A stretch of DNA of 64,000 nucleotides, from the NCBI GenBank assembly GCA_002862085.1, contig PKCK01000047.1:168576-232575 (forward strand), read 5' to 3'. The notes under the pieces were generated by a model. That model ran no database searches, was not told the DNA's origin, and worked only from the letters and a program-made list of their open reading frames with translations. This DNA comes from Planctomycetota bacterium (GTDB lineage: Bacteria > Planctomycetota > UBA1135 > GCA-002686595). Each line of letters starts with the position of its first letter. The first letter of the stretch is position 1. Position numbers and translations under genes: made by a program. Of the stretch, positions 44,311-52,597 are shown in pieces.

Positions 44311-44844
44311 TCAGGCAGCCAGCACGTCGCGCACGATCGCCCAGTGATGGCGCGCGTGCAGCGCGGCGAAGCGGAGCCAGTGAGGCGCCGCGAGCGTCCC
44401 GAGCTCCTGATGGGGGATCCACCCCCTCGCCTCGGCGATCGCGGTCCCGAGCGCGCGCAGCTCCTCGAGGGTCGCGCGGTTCTGGGCGAGCTCCATCGCC
44501 AGGAATTCGGGGTTCACCTCGTCGTCGGGGCGCACCATCCTGGGGGCCTCGGCTTCGCCCCGCGGGGTGGCGTCGCTGGCGAGCACCTCGGCCGTGCGCT
44601 CCTCGAGCGCGCCCTCGTCCCGCACGAGTCGCCCCTTGCCGCTCACCAGCGACTTCACGTGCCTGAAGGCGAGATCGGTCGCGAGGGCGATGTGGTAGAG
44701 GTGCTGCTCGACGCTCCAGCTGGACACGGCGTCCGCGCGGCGCGCGAGGACGTCGGGCCCCCCCGAGCGCAGGGCCTCGAAGGCTTCGAAGACTTCCCCG
44801 AGCCGGCCGAACTCCGCCTCGACATCGATGGTGACCGCGGTCAT
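44311..44844 (-). CDS. DinB-like (DUF1569-type) four-helix protein
   Basis: 177 residues from ATG 44844. DinB-superfamily proteins are four-helix bundles, often metal-binding, some acting as thiol transferases. WSVEQHLYHIALATDLAFRH provides the first His cluster and HWLRFAALHARHHWAIVRDV near the C-terminus the remaining His residues, the usual metal site. Function here unknown. It is divergent from the tRNA gene, 31 bases away, and 142 bases from the GMC oxidoreductase start. Confidence 0.8.
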   Translation of the reverse strand: MTAVTIDVEAEFGRLGEVFEAFEALRSGGPDVLARRADAVSSWSVEQHLYHIALATDLAFRHVKSLVSGKGRLVRDEGALEERTAEVLASDATPRGEAEAPRMVRPDDEVNPEFLAMELAQNRATLEELRALGTAIAEARGWIPHQELGTLAAPHWLRFAALHARHHWAIVRDVLAA

Positions 44845-44875
44845 GGCGCAGAGGTTACCCTTCGCGACTCCCAGG

Positions 44876-44952
44876 GGGCCCTTAGCTCAGTCGGTTAGAG
44901 CACGCGACTCATAATCGCTCGGTCGTAGGTTCGAGTCCTACAGGGCCCACCA
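44876..44952 (+). tRNA. tRNA-Ile2 (anticodon CAU, modified to lysidine)
   Basis: Full cloverleaf: acceptor GGGCCCT/AGGGCCC, D-arm TAGCTCAGTCGGTTAGAGCA, anticodon stem-loop GCGA-CTCATAA-TCGC, T-arm GTAGG-TTCGAGT-CCTAC, discriminator A and encoded CCA. CAU would be Met, but the arms match the known minor isoleucine tRNA (E. coli ileX type, GCGACTCATAATCGCT identical), so the C34 is expected to be lysidinylated by TilS to read AUA. AUA is very rare in a genome this GC-rich, but the tRNA is essential in most bacteria. There is one C-U mismatch at the top of the anticodon stem. Confidence 0.93.
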
Positions 44953-45017
44953 GTCCCGCGCGGGGGTGCGACGCGCGCGCGCAACGGCGCGGCGGCAGGC
45001 CTGCGATCTCTCACTCC

Positions 45018-46373
45018 ATGGCTTCCAACGAACTCACCGCGCCGCTTCCCGGGCCGAGCGAGCCCTTCGCCTTCGACGCGAACGCGGCCACTCTCGCGTT
45101 TCTCCAGCGGGGCTTCGCGGAGTACGGCGATGTGTGGGCGATCCCGCCGTCCGGCGGGGAGGACAGCGCGACGGGCGGCGGCGGGCTGCCCGTGTGGGTG
45201 CTCAACGAGCCGGAGGCGATCCACGAGATCCTGACGCGGCGTCAGCCGCGCTACGGCAAGGGCGTCGGGTTCGAGCGCGTGAAGATGCTGCTGGGGGACG
45301 GGCTGATCGTGTCGGACGGCGCGCACTGGAAGAAGCGCCGGCAGATGCTCCAACCGGCCTACGCGCGGCCCAGCATCGCCGCGGCGACCGGGCTCATCCG
45401 CACCTGCATCGAGAACCGCGCCGAGATCTGGGAGCGGCACGCCGAGAGCGGCGAGCCTCTCGACGTCCAGGACGAGGCGAACCGGCTCGGGCTGCGGCTC
45501 ATCCTGCGCTCCGTCTTCGGTGACGACCTCGAGACGCTCGACGCGCGGGAGGGGGGCAACCCCTTCCACATGATCGTCGACAACCCCGAGCGCGACCTCA
45601 TGTTCGCCATGCGCTTCCGCCAGCTCTGGCCGGTCGTTCGCGAGCTGGCGGAGGCACGCCGCGCGCGCGGCGACCAGACCGCGTCGGACTTCCTCGGCCG
45701 GTACATGGCCGCGCGGGACCGAGGGACCGGCGAGGCGCTCGACATGGAGGGGCTCGTGGACGAGCTCATGACGCTGCTGGTCGCGGGGCACGAGACCAGC
45801 GCTGCCACGATCGCATGGGCCTGGTCGTTGCTCGCCCGGCACCCGCGCGTGCAGGCTGAACTTCGGGCGGAGATCAGCGGCGTCTGCGGCGAGGGAGCCC
45901 CGGCTGCGGAGGACCTGCGCCGGCTCGACCTCTCGCACCGGATCGTGCACGAGACCCTGCGGCTCTATCCGCCTGTGTGGATGTTCACGCGCCGCGCCCT
46001 GGAGGACGACGAGCTCGCGGGCCACGCGGTCCCGGCCGGGACCCAGATCCTCCTGACGCCCTACATCCTCCACCGCCACCCGCGCCTCTGGTCGGACCCG
46101 GGGTCCTTCGATCCCGAGCGGATCCCGGCGTCGGGGATCGCGTCGGTCCGCGGCGCCTACATCCCCTTCTCCTCGGGACCCCGTCGCTGCGCGGGGGACC
46201 TGTTCGCCCTGAACGTGGTGGTCCAGCATCTGGCCTGGGTGGCCGGCCGCTACCATCTCGGGCCCTGCGACGAGACTCACGCGCAAGGCGGCTCCGGGCC
46301 GGCCCTGGACCCGGGGGTCAACCTGCGGGCCCTCGACCCGATCCGACTCGTCGTGCAGCGGATCCCCACATGA
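45018..46373 (+). CDS. Cytochrome P450
   Basis: 451 residues from ATG 45018. Heme monooxygenase. I-helix oxygen-activation motif LLVAGHETSAATIAWAWSLL at about 252-271; K-helix ExxR in VHETLRLYPPVWMFTRRA; heme-binding IPFSSGPRRCAGDLFAL with axial Cys near 391. There is no membrane anchor, so it is soluble and needs separate redox partners, none encoded nearby. The sequence style (long-chain CYP102/CYP4-like) and the four-base overlap with an acyl-AMP ligase/ACP gene suggest that the substrate is a fatty acyl group, perhaps on the carrier protein. Confidence 0.95.
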   Translation: MASNELTAPLPGPSEPFAFDANAATLAFLQRGFAEYGDVWAIPPSGGEDSATGGGGLPVWVLNEPEAIHEILTRRQPRYGKGVGFERVKMLLGDGLIVSDGAHWKKRRQMLQPAYARPSIAAATGLIRTCIENRAEIWERHAESGEPLDVQDEANRLGLRLILRSVFGDDLETLDAREGGNPFHMIVDNPERDLMFAMRFRQLWPVVRELAEARRARGDQTASDFLGRYMAARDRGTGEALDMEGLVDELMTLLVAGHETSAATIAWAWSLLARHPRVQAELRAEISGVCGEGAPAAEDLRRLDLSHRIVHETLRLYPPVWMFTRRALEDDELAGHAVPAGTQILLTPYILHRHPRLWSDPGSFDPERIPASGIASVRGAYIPFSSGPRRCAGDLFALNVVVQHLAWVAGRYHLGPCDETHAQGGSGPALDPGVNLRALDPIRLVVQRIPT

Positions 46374-48376
46374 CCCAGGCCACCACCCTGATCGATCTCG
46401 TGCACCGCGACGCCGCGGCCGGACACGAGCTCTCCTTCTTCACCGGCGCCGGCGATCCGTACCACAGCTTCGACGCGCGCACCCTCGGTCGGCGCGCGCG
46501 CGGCCGCCTCGCCGTGCTCCAGGCCGCGGGCCTCGGCGCCGACGACGAGGTCGTCATGCCGATCGCCGATCCGGCGGAGTTCCTGGAGACCTTCTGGGCT
46601 TGCCTGCAGGGGGGTATCGTGCCCATGCCCCTCGCGCCGCCCTCCAACGACGCGAGCTGCTCGAAGATCATCGACATCCTCATGAGCCGCGGCGGCGCGC
46701 GGCTGGTGTGCGGGGACGACGAGTTCGCGCGCCTCCTGGCCCACGCCGGTGAGTCCGACGCGGCTCCGGATCTCGATGCCCGTCGCCTCGTGGTGGGGAC
46801 GGAGGCCGCCGATGGTCCCGAGGGTGACGTGGTCGAGCGCTCGCCCGAGGACCTCGCCTTCGTCCAGTACAGCTCCGGCTCCACCCGCGCGCCGAAGGGC
46901 GTGATCATCCGCCACCGCCAGGCCCTCGCCAACCTCGAGGCCATCCGGCTGGGCGCCGCGCTCGGTCCCGCCGACCGCACCCTGAGCTGGATGCCGCTGT
47001 CCCACGACATGGGGCTGGTGGGCTTCCATCTCGCGCCGCTGTACGCCGGCGCCGCGAGCCAGACGATCATGCCCACCTCCGCCTTCGCGCGGAGTCCTCT
47101 GCTCTGGCTCCAGGACGCCACTCGCCTGAGCGCAACGATCCTCTCCTCGCCGAACTTCGGCTACCGCCACGTGCTCAAGGCTGCCGCGCGCAAGGGCGTG
47201 CCCGACGGCGTCGACCTCACGGCGGTGCGCCTCGTGATGAACGGCGCGGAGCCGATCTCGGTGGAGCTCGCGGACGAGTTCCTCGAGGCCCTCGCAGGCA
47301 GCGGTCTGCGTCGCGAGGCGATGTTCCCGGTCTACGGCCTCGCCGAGGCGACGCTGGCCGTGACCTTCCCGGCCCTCGGCGCGACCATCGGCGGCGTGCG
47401 CGTCGCGCGGAGCTCACTCGGTCTCGGGGACGCGGTCGAGGTCACCGACGACGCCGCGTCGCTCGTCACCTGCGGCCTCGGTGCGCCGCTTCCAGGCCTC
47501 GAGCTGCGCATCGCCGGCGAGGACGGCGGCGCCCTCGCCGACGGACACGTCGGGCGGATCTGGATCCGCGGGGCGGGCGTCACCGAGGGCTATCACGACG
47601 ACGTGGCGGCGACCTCGGCGGCCATCCAGGGCGAGGGCTGGCTCGACACCGGGGACCTCGGCTTCGTCCAGGGCGGCGAGCTCCACGTGACCGGGCGCCT
47701 GAAGGACCTCGTGATCGTCGACGGCCAGAACTTCTATCCCCACGACCTGGAGGAGAGCCTCCAGCGCGCCCTCGGGATCGACGCGCTGCGCGTGGCGGTG
47801 GCGCCCGTGCGGCCCGCGGGCGGCGCCGAGGAGATCGGCGTCTTCCTCCAGCACCGCGGCGAGCCCGAGGCCTTCGCCGACACCGCGGCGGCGGTGCGCA
47901 AGCACCTTTCAGGCACCTACGGCGTCGGCGTGGAGCTCGTCGTCCCCGTGGCGCAGATCCCCCGGACCACCAGCGGCAAGGTCCAGCGCGTCCGCCTCGC
48001 GGAGTCGCTCCTCGCCGGCGAGTTCGATGCGGCCCTCGCGGTCCTCGCGCCGGACCGCGTGCGGCCCGCCGCTCCCGTGGAGGAGGAGGAGGCGGCCGGC
48101 GCCGACGAGGGGACCCCCGAGGCCCTCGAGGCGATGATGGTCGGCTTCTGCGACCAGGTCCTCGACGGCATGCGCTTCGGACCGACGGACAACCTCTTCG
48201 AGCAGGGGATGAGCTCGATCGATCTCGCGGAGATCCACGGACTCATCGAGGCGCGCTACCCCAAGGGCCTCGACATCCGCGACTTCTTCGACCAGCCGAC
48301 GATCCGCGGCCTGGCGGAGGTCCTGGCCGAGCGTGTGCGCTCCGGGAAGACCGGGGCGTCGGTGAGCGGTGGCTGA
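46370..48376 (+). CDS. Fatty acyl-AMP ligase fused to a C-terminal acyl carrier domain
   Basis: 668 residues from ATG 46370, overlapping the P450 stop (ATGA). The adenylation domain (about 1-555) has the P-loop QYSSGSTRAPKGVIIRH (about 166-182), SWMPLSHDMGLVGFHL and PVYGLAEATLAVTFP, typical of FAAL enzymes that make acyl-AMP and load it on a carrier, not on CoA. LDTGDLGFVQGGELHVTGR, DGQNFYPHDLEE and TTSGKVQRVRLAESL complete the fold. Residues of about 580-655 form an acyl carrier domain with Ser in EQGMSSIDLAEI (about 613) for phosphopantetheine. The chain therefore activates a fatty acid and tethers it to itself. Confidence 0.93.
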   Translation: MTQATTLIDLVHRDAAAGHELSFFTGAGDPYHSFDARTLGRRARGRLAVLQAAGLGADDEVVMPIADPAEFLETFWACLQGGIVPMPLAPPSNDASCSKIIDILMSRGGARLVCGDDEFARLLAHAGESDAAPDLDARRLVVGTEAADGPEGDVVERSPEDLAFVQYSSGSTRAPKGVIIRHRQALANLEAIRLGAALGPADRTLSWMPLSHDMGLVGFHLAPLYAGAASQTIMPTSAFARSPLLWLQDATRLSATILSSPNFGYRHVLKAAARKGVPDGVDLTAVRLVMNGAEPISVELADEFLEALAGSGLRREAMFPVYGLAEATLAVTFPALGATIGGVRVARSSLGLGDAVEVTDDAASLVTCGLGAPLPGLELRIAGEDGGALADGHVGRIWIRGAGVTEGYHDDVAATSAAIQGEGWLDTGDLGFVQGGELHVTGRLKDLVIVDGQNFYPHDLEESLQRALGIDALRVAVAPVRPAGGAEEIGVFLQHRGEPEAFADTAAAVRKHLSGTYGVGVELVVPVAQIPRTTSGKVQRVRLAESLLAGEFDAALAVLAPDRVRPAAPVEEEEAAGADEGTPEALEAMMVGFCDQVLDGMRFGPTDNLFEQGMSSIDLAEIHGLIEARYPKGLDIRDFFDQPTIRGLAEVLAERVRSGKTGASVSGG

Positions 48377-49121
48377 GCAGCCGCCCCCTCCGACGGATCC
48401 CGCTCTGCCGGATCGAAGGCGCGGCGCACCGTCGAAGCAGAAGCCGATGCCGAAGTGGCGCACCACGGTGTTCCCGTGGTTCGCGGCGCCGCTCGCGCTG
48501 CTGCTGCGGCTCTACTGGCGATCGGTGCGCCTGCGCATGAGCGGGCTCGAGAACGTGGAGCCGCTGCTGCTGAGCGGGACGCGCTTCATCCCGTGCTGCT
48601 GGCACCAGCGCCAGGTCTTCGCCCTCTGCGCCCTGCGTCGGCTGCGGAGCCGCGGGGTGAACCCCGGCGCGCTCGTGAGCCCCTCCAAGGACGGGGAACT
48701 GGCCGCGCGGCTCCTCGCGAAGCTCGAGATCACCGCGGTGCGCGGCTCCGGCCGCCGCAGCGGCGCCATGGCCATGCGCGACATGTACGTCGCCATCAAG
48801 GATCAGGACTTGAGCCCGCTGATCGCGCCGGACGGCTCGACCGGTCCGGCCCACGAGTTCAAGCCCGGCGCGATCATGCTGGCGCGCCTTTCGGGCAGCC
48901 CGGTCGTCCCGCTCTCCTTCTCCTGCACGCGGGGCGTGAAGCTCGGCACCTGGGACCGCCTCCTCCTGCCCATGCCCTTCAGCCGGGTCGAGGTCGTCTT
49001 CGGGGAGCCGATCGAGCTCGAGCCGCTCATGCAGATGAGCGAGTCGCCGGAGACCATCGAGCGCATGGGCGCCGCGCTCACCGCCGTCGAGGACGCGGCG
49101 ATCGCGCGCGCGCGCCACTGA
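48369..49121 (+). CDS. DUF374 lysophospholipid-acyltransferase-like protein
   Basis: 250 residues from GTG 48369, overlapping the ligase gene by eight bases. Related to lipid A/lysophospholipid acyltransferases: FIPCCWHQRQVFA has the catalytic-type His, then SPSKDGELAARLLAKL, VRGSGRRSGAMAMRD and LIAPDGSTGPAHEFKPGAIM (acceptor and phosphate-binding regions), and GSPVVPLSFSC. One N-terminal hydrophobic segment (FPWFAAPLALLLRLYWRSV) anchors it in the membrane. The usual HX4D appears as W-H-Q-x-x-V, so the Asp position differs, as is normal for DUF374. It could transfer the ligase-bound acyl chain onto a lipid. Confidence 0.88.
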   Translation: MAEQPPPPTDPALPDRRRGAPSKQKPMPKWRTTVFPWFAAPLALLLRLYWRSVRLRMSGLENVEPLLLSGTRFIPCCWHQRQVFALCALRRLRSRGVNPGALVSPSKDGELAARLLAKLEITAVRGSGRRSGAMAMRDMYVAIKDQDLSPLIAPDGSTGPAHEFKPGAIMLARLSGSPVVPLSFSCTRGVKLGTWDRLLLPMPFSRVEVVFGEPIELEPLMQMSESPETIERMGAALTAVEDAAIARARH

Positions 49122-49194
49122 CCCCGGTGGGTCGCGGCGCATCGGCGAAGAGGCTCGGCCGGCCGCGCGTCACCGGACCCGTGGGCCGCCACCC

Positions 49195-49860
49195 TCAGCG
49201 CCCGCCGGTCGTCGTCGAGGCCGAGGCCTCGAGCGCCTCGTCGAAGGCGCCTCTCGCCCGCTCCTCGGCGACGCGGGCCGCGCTCAGCCGCTGCTTCGCG
49301 TGCTCCACCTCGCGCAGGGCGAGCTGCTCTTCGTTGCGGAGATCCGCCAGGGCGATCGCGGCTCCCGGCCCGAGGTCGAGTCGCTCCACCGCGCGGCCCG
49401 ACGTGAGCTCGAGCCGCGCCTGGGCGAGCGCGGACTCCTCGAGGGCGAGTGACTCGCGGAGCATCGCGGTCTCGTGAGCGCGCTTCGCGAGCGCCACTCG
49501 GAGCCTCGAGATCTCGGCGATCCCGAGGAGCTCCTCGTAGCTCGCCTGAGCGGCCGCGACGTCGGCCGGCGTGCCGCGTCGCGCCGCGCTCGCTGCGGCG
49601 AGGCGGGCCTCGTCGACGTGATCCACGGCGACCGCCAGTTCGCGGCGCGCGCCCTCGACCGCGGCGGCCTTGTCGCGGACGAGGCGCGCGGCGTCGGCTC
49701 GCGCGCCGCGAGCGGCGAGTGCGGCATCGCGGCTCGCCTCCACCGGCGAGGTGACCTCCGTGGGCGCCCGGGAGAGGAGAAGGGAGTCCACGCGCTTCGT
49801 CAGCGGAGGCGTGGAGCAGGAGACCAGCAGCGCGGCGCCGCAGAGGGGCATGAGTTTCAT
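49195..49860 (-). CDS. Coiled-coil lipoprotein, function unknown
   Basis: 221 residues from ATG 49860 (MKLMPLCGAALLVSCSTPP). LLVSC is a lipobox, so Cys15 is the likely lipidated residue. The mature protein is almost entirely helical, Ala/Glu/Arg-rich, with long heptad-like stretches (RRELAVAVDHVDEARLAAAS, LRNEEQLALREVEHAKQRLS) resembling the helical hairpins of TolC-type or adaptor proteins, but no barrel is present. It is convergent with the acyltransferase gene (73 bases) and 35 bases downstream of a GT87-like gene on the same strand. Confidence 0.72.
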   Translation of the reverse strand: MKLMPLCGAALLVSCSTPPLTKRVDSLLLSRAPTEVTSPVEASRDAALAARGARADAARLVRDKAAAVEGARRELAVAVDHVDEARLAAASAARRGTPADVAAAQASYEELLGIAEISRLRVALAKRAHETAMLRESLALEESALAQARLELTSGRAVERLDLGPGAAIALADLRNEEQLALREVEHAKQRLSAARVAEERARGAFDEALEASASTTTGGR

Positions 49861-49895
49861 GGCCCGGGAATCGTGCCCGATCGTGGGGGCGCGAT

Positions 49896-51083
49896 TCACG
49901 CCTGGGTCGTTTGGGCAGGCTCCGCGCGTCCACTCGCGAGGGCGAGGGCGGCAGCTGCGAGGCCGGCGGCGACCAGTGGGCCGCTCGCGCGCAGGAACTC
50001 CGTCGGCGTCTCGAAGAGCCAGGACACCGGGTACGAGGCGGCGATCATCGAGAGGGCGATCAGTCGCCGCGCTGCTGGCCCGCCACCGCGCGCGAACCAC
50101 CAAGCGGCTGGCAGCCAGGCGAGGCCGTGGGCCCAGCAGGGCCGGATCACGATCACCGCGACGAGGAGGAGCCAGATCCCGCCGGCTGCGCGCCCGCGGA
50201 CGATGTCCGCGATGGCCCAGCGCGCCCAGCCCGCGAGGCCGAGGAGCGTGAGCGCCCAGCCCCATGACCCGAGGCCGAGCCGGATCCCGAATGACCGGAG
50301 GTCCTGTGCTCCGCGCGCACCCTCAGGGGTCGACGTGAGCTCCACCAGCGCGTGGAGCTGCTCCCGCGCTGCGAGGTGAAACGCGCGGAACCCGTCGGGC
50401 CCGAGCACGAGCAGCGGCAGCAGGATCGCGAGCGCGATGAAGGTGCCTGCAGCCCAGCGGAGCGCGCGGCCCCGTCCGCAGGCCGCCAGTCCGGCGACGA
50501 GCAGGAGAGGCGTGAGCTTGACGGCCGCCGCGACCCCGATGAGCGCGCCGCCTGCGCGACCGTCACCGCGCGCGGCGAGGACCCAGCCCAGCAGCGCGAC
50601 CGTCGCGCAGGGAGCCCCCGCGTTCGCCCAGTAGACGCCGTGGATCAGCGGGAAGGCCGCACCGGCCAGGACGCCGAAGGTCGCGGCCTCGCGCGCGCTA
50701 CGGGCCGGAGACGCGAGGAGCGCGGCGAGGAGCAGCGCAGCGAGCGTCGTGGCGCCGGAGAGCGCGGCCGCCGCGGTCCCGGCGCCCGGGCCGAGGGCCG
50801 TCAGCGGCGCGAGCAGGACCGCGAGCGTCGCGGGGTAGAGGTACTGTCGGTCGGGCACGGCCTCGCCGTCGAGGACGGACGCTGCGGTGCGCCAGTAGGG
50901 TCCGAGGAGGTCCTCGAAGGGGGCGGCGTTGAAGTCGATCGATGCGTAGAGCGTCGCCGGGTCGCCAGCGAGGAGCGCGCCGCCCGCGCGGAGCATCGCG
51001 AGGGCCGCCATCGAGGCCAGGGCGGCGGCGATGGCCGCGGTCCAGGCCTGCGCTGTGCAGGAGTTCTCGTGCGGCTCGCTCAT
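49896..51083 (-). CDS. DUF2029/GT87-like integral membrane glycosyltransferase
   Basis: 395 residues from ATG 51083. About nine to ten membrane helices (WTAAIAAALASMAALAMLRA, ATLAVLLAPLTALGPGA, AAALSGATTLAALLLAALLA, ALIGVAAAVKLTPLLLVAGL, FIALAILLPLLVLG and others). An Asp-containing loop DFNAAPFEDLLGPYW and VYWANAGAPCATVALLG are typical of polyprenyl-phosphomannose-dependent mannosyltransferases (GT87, PimE-like), which elongate cell-envelope glycans or lipids. Substrate unknown. Its ATG overlaps the stop of the upstream methyltransferase gene by four bases. Confidence 0.8.
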   Translation of the reverse strand: MSEPHENSCTAQAWTAAIAAALASMAALAMLRAGGALLAGDPATLYASIDFNAAPFEDLLGPYWRTAASVLDGEAVPDRQYLYPATLAVLLAPLTALGPGAGTAAAALSGATTLAALLLAALLASPARSAREAATFGVLAGAAFPLIHGVYWANAGAPCATVALLGWVLAARGDGRAGGALIGVAAAVKLTPLLLVAGLAACGRGRALRWAAGTFIALAILLPLLVLGPDGFRAFHLAAREQLHALVELTSTPEGARGAQDLRSFGIRLGLGSWGWALTLLGLAGWARWAIADIVRGRAAGGIWLLLVAVIVIRPCWAHGLAWLPAAWWFARGGGPAARRLIALSMIAASYPVSWLFETPTEFLRASGPLVAAGLAAAALALASGRAEPAQTTQA

Positions 51084-51754
51084 TCGCCCCCGATCTTCTC
51101 GAAGATCCACGTCCGGAACCACGCGGGTCCCGCGCGAAAACTCCGCGCGTCTCGCTCGAGCACCGCCCGCAGGTCGGGACGGCCGGCGAGGTCGGTGCCG
51201 TGGTCGTGGATCGGGTGCATCGCGTTCCGGGTCAGCAGCGAGCAGCCGCCCAGGGGAATCAGGTGGTGGAGCCGCTGCAGCGGGGCGAGGGGCCCGCGGA
51301 CCACCGGTCGGAAGTCGGCGATCGCGAGGCGCCCGCCGGGTGCGACGCGCCGGATGAGGGCCTCCCGAACCCAGGGCATCCGCGTCACGTCGAACACGTT
51401 GAGGAAGTGCTCGGCGACGACGAGGTCGAAGGCTCGCCCCTCCGTGGCCTCTTCCCAGTCGCCCAGGGCCAGCTCGACGTCCGCGCCCGCTCGCTCGATC
51501 CGCCGCCGGGCCCGACGGTGCATGGCCGGCGATCGCTCCACCGCCAGGACGCGGGCGCCGCGCGCTGCGGCAAGGACCGCCGTGCGGCAGGACCCAGGCC
51601 CGGGGATGAGGACGCGCTGGCCCGGTCGGAGGTCCTCGAGGCACCAGGCGCGGGTGCGCCAGATCGCTCCGCCGCTCCAGAGGGCCGTCGCGAGGTCATA
51701 GACGGCGGCTGCGCTGCGGTAGAGGTCGTCTTCGCGGGTGGGGGGAGGCGCCAT
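51080..51754 (-). CDS. Class I SAM-dependent methyltransferase
   Basis: 224 residues from ATG 51754. SAM motif I as RVLIPGPGSCRTAVLAAARG, motif II ARVLAVERSPAM, motif IV-like DLVVAEHFLNVFD, motif V APGGRLAIADFRPVVRG. LLTRNAMHPIHDHG is unlike the common quinone methyltransferases. The product probably methylates a lipid or a glycan, given the coupled GT87-like gene just downstream, but that is inference from position only. Confidence 0.8.
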   Translation of the reverse strand: MAPPPTREDDLYRSAAAVYDLATALWSGGAIWRTRAWCLEDLRPGQRVLIPGPGSCRTAVLAAARGARVLAVERSPAMHRRARRRIERAGADVELALGDWEEATEGRAFDLVVAEHFLNVFDVTRMPWVREALIRRVAPGGRLAIADFRPVVRGPLAPLQRLHHLIPLGGCSLLTRNAMHPIHDHGTDLAGRPDLRAVLERDARSFRAGPAWFRTWIFEKIGGE

Positions 51755-51958
51755 CGTCGAGCGGTGATGGTAGGAAGCTCACTCGTGGGCGACGACGGAG
51801 GGGAGCCTCGAGAATCCCTGGCTCGTCGAGAGCCCTGGGTGGACGTCCTTGCTCCTGGACGTCCCGTCGCCAATCATCTGACCACGAGCGCGCCACCGCC
51901 CCGGCCCGTCCGCCTCCCGGGTGCCCGGACCCAGCGCTCCTCTCCGCCGCGAGTGCGC

Positions 51959-52048
51959 ATGATCTGTCTCGCTCTGTTCCTCGGCGCCCTCGCGATCACC
52001 GGCCTCGTGCACGACCTCGTCTCCCGCATCACGGAGGTGACCCCATGA
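51959..52048 (+). CDS. Tiny single-pass membrane peptide
   Basis: 29 residues from ATG 51959: a hydrophobic start (MICLALFLGALAITGLVHDL) with a short charged tail. Its stop overlaps the next ATG by four bases, which supports translation. It is too short for standard gene callers. It and the next two ORFs form a chain of small membrane proteins before a CNNM-type protein. No family recognised. Confidence 0.5.
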   Translation: MICLALFLGALAITGLVHDLVSRITEVTP

Positions 52049-52329
52049 CCGGTCACGGCGAAAAGGACCAAGCGCACGCCGAGCACGACTTCGAGGGGCC
52101 CCTCCAGCCCGGGACGCGGAAGCTGACCCGAGTGTTCCTCGTCGCCTCGGCGCTGCTCTTCGTCGCCGACTTCTTCGTCAAGCGAGAGACCCACGTAGGG
52201 GCCGAGGAGATCCCCGGCTTCTACGCGGTCTACGGCTTCGCTGGCTGCGTCGTGTTCGTGCTGGTGGCGAAGGAGATGCGCAAGGTCGTGGGGCGGGACG
52301 AGTCGTTCCACGACGGTGACGATCGATGA
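52045..52329 (+). CDS. Small membrane protein with two membrane segments
   Basis: 94 residues from ATG 52045. A charged His/Asp-rich N-terminus (GHGEKDQAHAEHDFEGPL), then membrane segment one (RVFLVASALLFVADFFV), a loop with KRETHVGAEEIPG, segment two (FYAVYGFAGCVVFVLVAKEM) and an acidic C-terminus. The pattern resembles accessory subunits of ion-translocating or antiporter-type membrane complexes, but I cannot name a family. It is translationally coupled both upstream and downstream (ATGA at each side). Confidence 0.72.
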   Translation: MTGHGEKDQAHAEHDFEGPLQPGTRKLTRVFLVASALLFVADFFVKRETHVGAEEIPGFYAVYGFAGCVVFVLVAKEMRKVVGRDESFHDGDDR

Positions 52330-52540
52330 CGGTCCTGCCGTCGTTCAAGACCTTCTTCCCGGGCGGGACCCTCGAGCACGCGCCCGGCGCGCGATCAAGG
52401 GGGCCGACTTCCACATGGGCAGCAACGCGGGTCCCGACGGGATCGTGACCAAGACCTGGCCCACGGGCGTCATGATGGTGTGGGTGGCCGGCATGCTGAT
52501 CGGCGACCTCATCCTCTACTACGTCCAGGACGCGTCCTGA
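52326..52540 (+). pseudogene. Small membrane-protein gene with apparent frameshift
   Basis: Starts at ATG 52326, overlapping the upstream stop (ATGA), and reads MTVLPSFKTFFPGGTLEHAP. At the repeat GGCGCGCGATC (about 52389-52399) the coding signal moves to another frame: IKGADFHMGSNAGPDGIVTK, then TWPTGVMMVWVAGMLIGDLI and a stop at 52538-52540. Codon third positions are G/C-rich in the first frame before the repeat and in the second after it. Removing one CG unit (or adding one base) would give one protein of about 70 residues with one membrane helix. It is either an indel error or a real lesion; programmed frameshifting is possible but no canonical slippery site was seen. Confidence 0.6.
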
Positions 52541-52597
52541 GCGGCGAGTGGGCCCGCCCGGCCCGCCACGCCGCCGCGGCGCCTCCCTCGCCGCACC

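Noticed and set aside
44876..44952. Elongator or initiator tRNA-Met
   Set aside because: The anticodon is CAU, but the arm sequences match the isoleucine tRNA that carries lysidine, not tRNA-Met.
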